DNA from: an uncultured Pseudomonadota bacterium
Lineage (GTDB): Bacteria; Pseudomonadota; Gammaproteobacteria; Burkholderiales; SG8-41
Assembly: GCA_946885605.1 (NCBI GenBank)
Contig: CAMPGR010000073.1
Location: forward strand, 1-18,811
Direction: 5' to 3'
DNA length: 18,811 bases
The notes under the pieces: generated by a model
Told to the model about the DNA's origin: nothing
Seen by the model: only the letters and a program-made list of their open reading frames with translations
The model's database searches: none
In this document: one piece after another, positions 14,976-18,811 of the stretch
How positions within the stretch are numbered: position 1 is the first letter of the stretch
How the letters are laid out: each line of letters opens with the position of its first letter
Made by a program: the position numbers and the translations under genes

Positions 14976-16169
14976 ATGCTGCCTTTGCACGGCGTGCGGG
15001 TGCTGGCGTTCGAGCAGTACGGGGCGGGCCCGTTCGGCACCCTCTACCTGGCGGATCTCGGCGCGGAAGTGATCAAGATCGAAAATCCTTCCGACGGCGG
15101 CGACATGTCGCGCGCGGTGGGGCCGCACTTCTTCGCGCCCGGCGACAGCCAGTTCTTCCACACCTTCAACCGCAACAAGCGGAGCCTCACGCTCGACCTC
15201 GGCGTGCCGGAGGGGCGAGCGGTGCTGCACGACCTCGTGCGCTCGGCCGACGCGATCGCGTGCAATTTCCGCGGCGATGTCCCGCAGAAGCTCGGGCTCA
15301 CCTACGAGCAGCTCAAGACGCACAACCCGAAGATCATCTGCGCGTTCCTCTCCGCTTACGGCCGTGAGGGCCCGCGTGCGGCGTGGCCCGGTTTCGATTT
15401 TCTGATGCAGGCGGAAACCGGGTACTTCGCGTTGACCGGCGAGCCGGGCGGCCCGCCGGCGCGTTGCGGCCTTTCGATCGTCGATCTCATGAGCGGGCTC
15501 GCCATGGCGTACGGGCTCGTTTCCGCGCTGCTCGCCGCAAGGTCAACGGGAACGGGGCGGGACGTCGACGTGAGCCTCTTCGATGTCGCGCTCTTCAACG
15601 TGAGCTATCTCGCGACGTGGTATCTCAACAGCGGTTATCGCCAGGACCGCCTGCCGCGCTCGGCCCACCCCTCGCTCACGCCGTGCCAGCTCTACCGCAC
15701 CGCGGACGGCTGGATCTACATCATGTGCAACAAGGAAAAGTTCTGGCCGGCGCTGTGCCGGGCGCTCGAGCGCCCAGAGTGGGCGAGCGACGCGCGGTTT
15801 CGCACCTTCGCCGACCGGCTCGCCAACCGGCCGCTCGTCAACGAAGTGGTCGAGGCTGAGTTGCTCAAGCGCTCGACCGGCGAATGGCTCGCCATTTTTG
15901 GCGGAGCGGTTCCCGCCGCACCGGTGCTCGATGTCGCGCAGGCGCTCGAAAATCCGTTCGTTACGGAACACGGCCGCCTCGCCGAGGTGCCGCACGCCCC
16001 GGCACCGGGCGGTACGTACCGCGCCCTCGCGCCGCCGGTGCGCTACGCGAGCGAGCGCGCGCCGTTGCAGCCGGCGCCCGCACTCGGCGCGGACACGGAA
16101 TCGATATTGCGCGCGCTCGGATACGATGCCGAGCGCCTCGCGCGGTTGAAGGCGGCGCGCGCTATCTGA
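14976..16169 (+). CDS. CaiB/BaiF-family (class III) CoA-transferase
   Basis: 397 residues, the usual length. The N-terminus 'LHGVRVLAFEQYGAGPFGTLYLADLGAEVIKIE' is the family hallmark. 'FNRNKRSLTLDL' (64-75) and 'GFDFLMQAETGY' (139-150) follow, and Asp170 in 'LSIVDLMSG' is the residue that forms the acyl anhydride intermediate. The C-terminal 'GEW' and 'PAAPVLDVAQALENPF' parts are typical. It moves CoA between carboxylic acids without ATP, commonly from succinyl-CoA. Start: ATG at 14976, GAGG about 9 bp upstream; a TTG at 14973 is also in frame. It begins 10 bp after the ACAD stop, the last gene of the operon, and probably activates the substrate that the ACAD and MaoC then process. Confidence 0.93.
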   Translation: MLPLHGVRVLAFEQYGAGPFGTLYLADLGAEVIKIENPSDGGDMSRAVGPHFFAPGDSQFFHTFNRNKRSLTLDLGVPEGRAVLHDLVRSADAIACNFRGDVPQKLGLTYEQLKTHNPKIICAFLSAYGREGPRAAWPGFDFLMQAETGYFALTGEPGGPPARCGLSIVDLMSGLAMAYGLVSALLAARSTGTGRDVDVSLFDVALFNVSYLATWYLNSGYRQDRLPRSAHPSLTPCQLYRTADGWIYIMCNKEKFWPALCRALERPEWASDARFRTFADRLANRPLVNEVVEAELLKRSTGEWLAIFGGAVPAAPVLDVAQALENPFVTEHGRLAEVPHAPAPGGTYRALAPPVRYASERAPLQPAPALGADTESILRALGYDAERLARLKAARAI

Positions 16170-16176
16170 CGAGCGC

Positions 16177-16197
16177 CCGGCGCTATTCGGCGCCCGG
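16177..16197. terminator. Hairpin at convergent gene ends, weak bidirectional terminator candidate
   Basis: GGCGC (16179-16183) pairs with GCGCC (16190-16194) around TATTCG, with two more C-G pairs past a bulged C. It spans the 13-bp gap between the convergent CaiB and hydrolase genes and overlaps the hydrolase stop. No T-run is present on either side, so factor-dependent or no termination is equally possible. Confidence 0.25.
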
Positions 16198-16998
16198 CGG
16201 CGGCGCCGCTTCCGCGTGCCGCGCAGCGGAGCGCGCGTTCACGTGCGGTGCGAGGGCGCTCGTGCGCGCGCCGATCACCATTTCCGTGAGCCAGTTGAGC
16301 AGCAGCGTGGTATAAGCGCGCTGCGCGGCTTCGCTGGAAAGCCCGTGGTCCGCGCCCTCGATCAAGCGCGCGGTCATCGAGCGCGCCTTGCCGAACGCCG
16401 CCACGTAGTTCTCGATCACCGGGTGCGGGATGACGACGTCGTGCTCCGATTCGACGATCAGCACATCGCCGATGAACGCCGCGCACGCCCCGAGCGCCCG
16501 GTTGTCCTGCCAGCGCACGCTGCGGCGCCGGTACGCGGGAAGATCGGGATCGACGTGGCAGTGTCGCTTGGGTTTCTCCCAGCCTGCGTCCTTGTAGAGG
16601 GCGGGGGCGCGCAGCGCGAGCCAGCAAACCGGGCGCAGCGTCGTGAGGATCGCCGCGAGATAGCCGCCATAGCTGCTGCCCACGACTGCGATGGCGGAAG
16701 GATCCACGCCGGGCTGGGCGACGAAAGTGTCGTAGGCCGCGAGCAGGTCGTCGAGGTTATCCTCGCGCGTCACGGTCTCGCGTTGGCGCTCGGTCGCGAC
16801 GTGGCCGCGCAGATCGAACGTCATGCACATGCAACCGAGTCCCGCCGCCTCGCGGGCGCGCACGAGGTCCTGCTCCTGGCTGCCGCCCCAGCCGTGGACG
16901 AACAGCACGCCGGGCATCCGGGTTGCCGGGGCAAGGAGCGTGGCCGCGAGCCGCTCGCCGCCGACGGCAATCTCCATCGCATCAATCCGTGTCTGCAT
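16183..16998 (-). CDS. Alpha/beta hydrolase (dienelactone hydrolase-like)
   Basis: 271 residues with the alpha/beta hydrolase fold. The oxyanion segment is '[11 protein letters not shown]' (31-41). The nucleophile elbow is 'GSSYG' (107-111), with Ser109. Asp187 in '[15 protein letters not shown]' and His218 in 'EGADHGL' complete the triad. The start at 16998 is chosen because the family N-terminus includes residues before the second Met at 16977. It overlaps the end of the DUF3182 gene by 17 bp; starting at 16977 would leave a 4-bp gap. Neither start has a good ribosome site, so coupling to DUF3182 is likely. The last 25 or so residues are Ala-rich and probably disordered. It may be an esterase or amidase; substrate unknown. 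Confidence 0.87.
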   Translation of the reverse strand: MQTRIDAMEIAVGGERLAATLLAPATRMPGVLFVHGWGGSQEQDLVRAREAAGLGCMCMTFDLRGHVATERQRETVTREDNLDDLLAAYDTFVAQPGVDPSAIAVVGSSYGGYLAAILTTLRPVCWLALRAPALYKDAGWEKPKRHCHVDPDLPAYRRRSVRWQDNRALGACAAFIGDVLIVESEHDVVIPHPVIENYVAAFGKARSMTARLIEGADHGLSSEAAQRAYTTLLLNWLTEMVIGARTSALAPHVNARSAARHAEAAPPPGAE

Positions 16999-18112
16999 AG
17001 GGCTCGACGATGACGTACTTGGTCATCGGCCCGGTGTGCGCGTCCTTACCGCTGAACTGCACGATTGCGCGGGGCGGCACCTTTGCCTTCCCGTACACCT
17101 CCACGGTCGAAGCGCGCACCGCCGAAACCTCCGGCGCAGCGCGGAACACTTCGAGCGCTGCGATCTCCGCCGCGCTCGCGCCGCCGATGCGCCAGGACTG
17201 CTCGAGCACGCCGGAGCAGCGGCGCGCGCCCCCGTCCAGTCCCTGCGCGACGTCGTAATTGCGGCGGGAGGCGATGAAGCCCGGAAATTCCTCGAAAGCG
17301 GCGGTGTCGTACTTGCGCGCCTGCTCGACCGCGAGACGCGCTTCCGGCGTCAGGTCGACATCCTTCAGCGCTTCGAATCCTCCGCGCACCACGATCAGGT
17401 CCGATCCGCCGTAGACCTGCGCGCCCTGGGCATTCGCAGTCGTGCGCTGCGTGCCGCAATAGCTCGCCTGCAAGCCGGCGACACGCACCTGCCCGACGCT
17501 GTAGGTGATCGCTTCCTCGAGATTCCATTCGATGACGATGCCGTCGCGGCAGAGCGCCTCGTCTCCGACCGCATCCAGCATGCCATCGAGCTGATCGAGC
17601 GAGGTGACCACTTCCTGGCCCATGCCGCCTATTCCCCGTCCGAGCTTGACGCGCGCGCTTCCGCGCTCGAGCACGCGCCGCGCCGCCAGACGCGCATCTT
17701 GCCGCGTGAATGCGGAGTAGCCCGGGAATACCGCATCTCTTACACGGGTTGCAAACGTATCGGACCATCCTTCGGGGGCAAACGCTTCCGATGACACCAG
17801 AGGATGGGTGATCGTCTTCGTCGCAATGAATGCATGCGGCACGACACCGCCGAAGATATCCGCCTCGCTCGCAATGCCCAGGCCTTGCGCGCGCTCCAGG
17901 CCGACCAGAGTGTCGTTGGGCACGAAATAGAGCGGGCCGCGATAACGGGCGGACGCTTCGTATTCGCCGCCGTATTCGTAACGCTTGAGTGCGGCGAGCC
18001 GCTCAGCAACCCACGTGCGGCTTGCCCGCTCGTGCGTGCGTTCGAAAGCCGCACCCAGGCTGCGATAGCGCACGACCGTGCCGCGCATGTTTCGTTGTGT
18101 GGAATGCTGCAC
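16982..18112 (-). CDS. DUF3182 protein, possibly ATP-grasp-related
   Basis: 376 residues matching the DUF3182 family known mainly from beta- and gammaproteobacteria. Typical blocks: '[12 protein letters not shown]', '[21 protein letters not shown]', '[15 protein letters not shown]', '[17 protein letters not shown]' (153-169), '[22 protein letters not shown]' (192-213), and '[19 protein letters not shown]', then '[16 protein letters not shown]' and '[17 protein letters not shown]'. The Gly-rich 'GIGGMG' after a Val-Lys pair, plus the acidic strand that follows, resembles the nucleotide loop of ATP-grasp ligases; that likeness is my inference. The GTG at 18112 has GGAGG 4 bp before it. An ATG at 18088 with no ribosome site is an alternative. 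The downstream hydrolase overlaps. Role unknown. Confidence 0.85.
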   Translation of the reverse strand: MQHSTQRNMRGTVVRYRSLGAAFERTHERASRTWVAERLAALKRYEYGGEYEASARYRGPLYFVPNDTLVGLERAQGLGIASEADIFGGVVPHAFIATKTITHPLVSSEAFAPEGWSDTFATRVRDAVFPGYSAFTRQDARLAARRVLERGSARVKLGRGIGGMGQEVVTSLDQLDGMLDAVGDEALCRDGIVIEWNLEEAITYSVGQVRVAGLQASYCGTQRTTANAQGAQVYGGSDLIVVRGGFEALKDVDLTPEARLAVEQARKYDTAAFEEFPGFIASRRNYDVAQGLDGGARRCSGVLEQSWRIGGASAAEIAALEVFRAAPEVSAVRASTVEVYGKAKVPPRAIVQFSGKDAHTGPMTKYVIVEPYADTD

Positions 18113-18238
18113 TCCGCCTCCGTTTGGGTAAGCCGCAGGGGCGACTACCTTCTGACAGCGAAACGGCGGCAAATTCCCGGTGGATCAGAATTTTTGAAAC
18201 ATAGGACACCCTGCCGGGCGCGGGCAGGCAAAGCCGCT

Positions 18239-18268
18239 TTGACGCTCGCATAAGAACTGTCCTCGAAT
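18239..18268 (+). promoter_or_regulatory. Candidate sigma70 promoter for DUF3309
   Basis: TTGACG (18239-18244), a 5/6 -35 match, is followed 18 bp later by TCGAAT (18263-18268), a 4/6 -10 match. The leader would be about 170 nt and would contain the hairpin at 18335-18354. Small stress-type membrane proteins often have alternative sigma factors, so this call is tentative. Confidence 0.35.
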
Positions 18269-18334
18269 TTTCGGTCTAACGTGTGCGAGCCACTCGAGCC
18301 AGAGGCGCGAGAGTGTGTGACAAGACTATGAAAG

Positions 18335-18354
18335 GCGGCCGAACAGCCGGCCGC
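18335..18354 (+). repeat. 7-bp inverted repeat upstream of DUF3309
   Basis: GCGGCCG (18335-18341) and CGGCCGC (18348-18354) form a perfect stem with a six-base loop. A similar hairpin (GCGGC, six-base loop CGTTCA, GCCGC) follows DUF3309 at 18624-18639; the two share the pattern GCGGCCG-nn-CAGCCG. No T-run follows this copy. Confidence 0.45.
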
Positions 18355-18448
18355 ATTCAGCGGAGGCAGGCAGCAACCGCGGCCGCAACGCCGTGCCGGC
18401 GCGCGATATGAGGGATGCATGTACGCAAGAAAGGAAAGGAGCATTCCT

Positions 18449-18607
18449 ATGTCGGTCGGAACAATTTTATTGATCGTTCTTATCGTGGCGCTGATCGCCG
18501 CCTTGCCGGCGTGGCCCTACAGCGGGTCGTGGGGATACGGCCCGAGCGGCATTGCAGGCCTGGTCGTGCTGGTATTGCTGATCCTGCTGTTGACCGGCCG
18601 CATGTAG
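18449..18607 (+). CDS. DUF3309 small membrane protein
   Basis: 52 residues and instantly recognisable as DUF3309. An N-terminal membrane helix (about 4-20) is followed by the conserved 'LPAWPYSGSWGYGPSG' turn (19-34) and a second helix to the end at 'LLLTGRM'. The start is the ATG at 18449, with AAAGGAG (18435-18441) 7 bp before it; an upstream in-frame ATG at 18419 would add ten residues without ribosome-site support. These proteins sit in the inner membrane and are common near envelope-stress genes in proteobacteria, but no function has been shown. A second small membrane protein follows 54 bp downstream. Confidence 0.93.
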   Translation: MSVGTILLIVLIVALIAALPAWPYSGSWGYGPSGIAGLVVLVLLILLLTGRM

Positions 18608-18623
18608 CCGGAAAACGCTGTAC

Positions 18624-18644
18624 GCGGCCGTTCAGCCGCATTTT
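18624..18644 (+). terminator. Hairpin with short T-run after DUF3309
   Basis: GCGGC (18624-18628) and GCCGC (18635-18639) enclose CGTTCA and are followed by ATTTTC. The stem is short and the T-run only four, so it may only reduce transcription into the small gene at 18662 rather than stop it. Confidence 0.32.
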
Positions 18645-18661
18645 CGATAGAAGGAAAGATT

Positions 18662-18808
18662 ATGCGTCTCATCGAAGCGGCGCGCGGCGTTGCTGCAAGG
18701 CCTGCGCGCCGGCGCGAGCGCGGGAAGATCGGCTATATCCTGCTGTGGCTCCTCGGTGTGCCGATTCCCGTGCTGTTTCTGATCTATCTCCTGCGCGGCT
18801 GTACGTAA
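18662..18808 (+). CDS. Small single-pass membrane protein, 48 residues
   Basis: 48 residues, complete (ATG at 18662-18664, TAA at 18806-18808). AAGGAAAG at 18651-18658 gives a ribosome site about 6 bp before the ATG. The first 21 residues are rich in Arg and Ala, with a positive cluster 'RPARRRERGK', likely staying in the cytoplasm. Residues about 23-44 form one hydrophobic helix with a central Pro pair ('GVPIP'), and the protein ends 'LLRGCT' with a lone cysteine. I do not recognise a named family, although similar tiny proteins seem to accompany DUF3309 in betaproteobacteria (from memory only). The conserved part may start nearer residue 22, so a wrong start is possible. It is probably expressed with DUF3309, partly limited by the hairpin between them. 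Confidence 0.65.
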   Translation: MRLIEAARGVAARPARRRERGKIGYILLWLLGVPIPVLFLIYLLRGCT

Positions 18809-18811
18809 CGC

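Larger units (their letters stand above)
18113..18448. other. Divergent intergenic region with two hairpins and a candidate promoter
   Basis: This 336-bp gap separates DUF3182 (minus) from DUF3309 (plus). No credible gene is seen in it. It contains a 6-bp stem at 18210-18215/18223-18228 (CCTGCC/GGCAGG), a perfect 7-bp stem at 18335-18341/18348-18354, and a plus-strand promoter candidate. A minus-strand promoter for DUF3182 must lie here or near, but no convincing pair of boxes was found. The central part is AT-richer than its surroundings, as expected for a regulatory region. Confidence 0.5.

Noticed and set aside
1..18811. tRNA, rRNA, CRISPR arrays, insertion sequences, attachment sites
   Set aside because: None was recognised by eye: no repeat-spacer pattern, transposase motif, terminal inverted repeats around a gene, or cloverleaf with a CCA-type end. 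A tRNAscan or IS search was not possible here.

Overview
The window (18.8 kb, GC-rich, dense, no RNA genes, no mobile elements or CRISPR seen) looks like a chromosomal stretch of a betaproteobacterium, most likely of the Burkholderiales or a related soil/freshwater lineage. This is inferred from the gene families (CaiB/PrpD/MaoC/acyl-CoA dehydrogenase cassettes, DUF3182, DUF3309, CmcJ/NvfI-type oxidoreductase) and codon usage strongly biased to G/C in third positions. It has not been confirmed by any search.

Layout. (1) 2-5102, plus strand: the C-terminal end of an FAD-binding fumarate reductase/succinate dehydrogenase-like flavoprotein, a malate/lactate-type (Ldh_2) dehydrogenase, an isoaspartyl peptidase/type-2 asparaginase, then two adjacent acyl-CoA dehydrogenase (ACAD) homologues. 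(2) 5302-6747, plus: an orphan REC-GAF-GGDEF diguanylate cyclase. (3) 8608 down to 6801, minus: a probable three-gene unit behind a good sigma70-type promoter, encoding a secreted lectin-like protein, a DUF1330 protein and a CmcJ/NvfI-family oxidoreductase. (4) 9653-8730, minus: a tandem carboxymuconolactone-decarboxylase-like protein, divergent from an SDR (9763-10530) and an MFS transporter (to 11783) on the plus strand. (5) 11884-16169, plus: a tightly coupled operon MmgE/PrpD - MaoC - ACAD - CaiB/BaiF CoA-transferase, with GTGA-type overlaps or gaps of at most 10 bp. (6) 18112-16183, minus: DUF3182 protein and an alpha/beta hydrolase, overlapping. (7) 18449-18808, plus: two very small membrane proteins, DUF3309 and a 48-residue protein.

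Functional picture. Most genes point to catabolism of organic acids through CoA thioesters. The CaiB enzyme would move CoA onto an acid, the ACAD would introduce a double bond, MaoC would hydrate it, and PrpD-like and SDR enzymes would act before or after, with an MFS importer beside them. The true substrate cannot be read from sequence. The most unusual feature is the ACAD pair at 2601-5102. By hand alignment, one member has lost the TEP-x-AGSD signature but keeps a glutamate at the usual catalytic-base position. The other has the signature intact but lacks that glutamate. This suggests an obligate hetero-oligomer. The lectin-DUF1330-CmcJ unit and the DUF3182/hydrolase pair are the other places where function is truly open.
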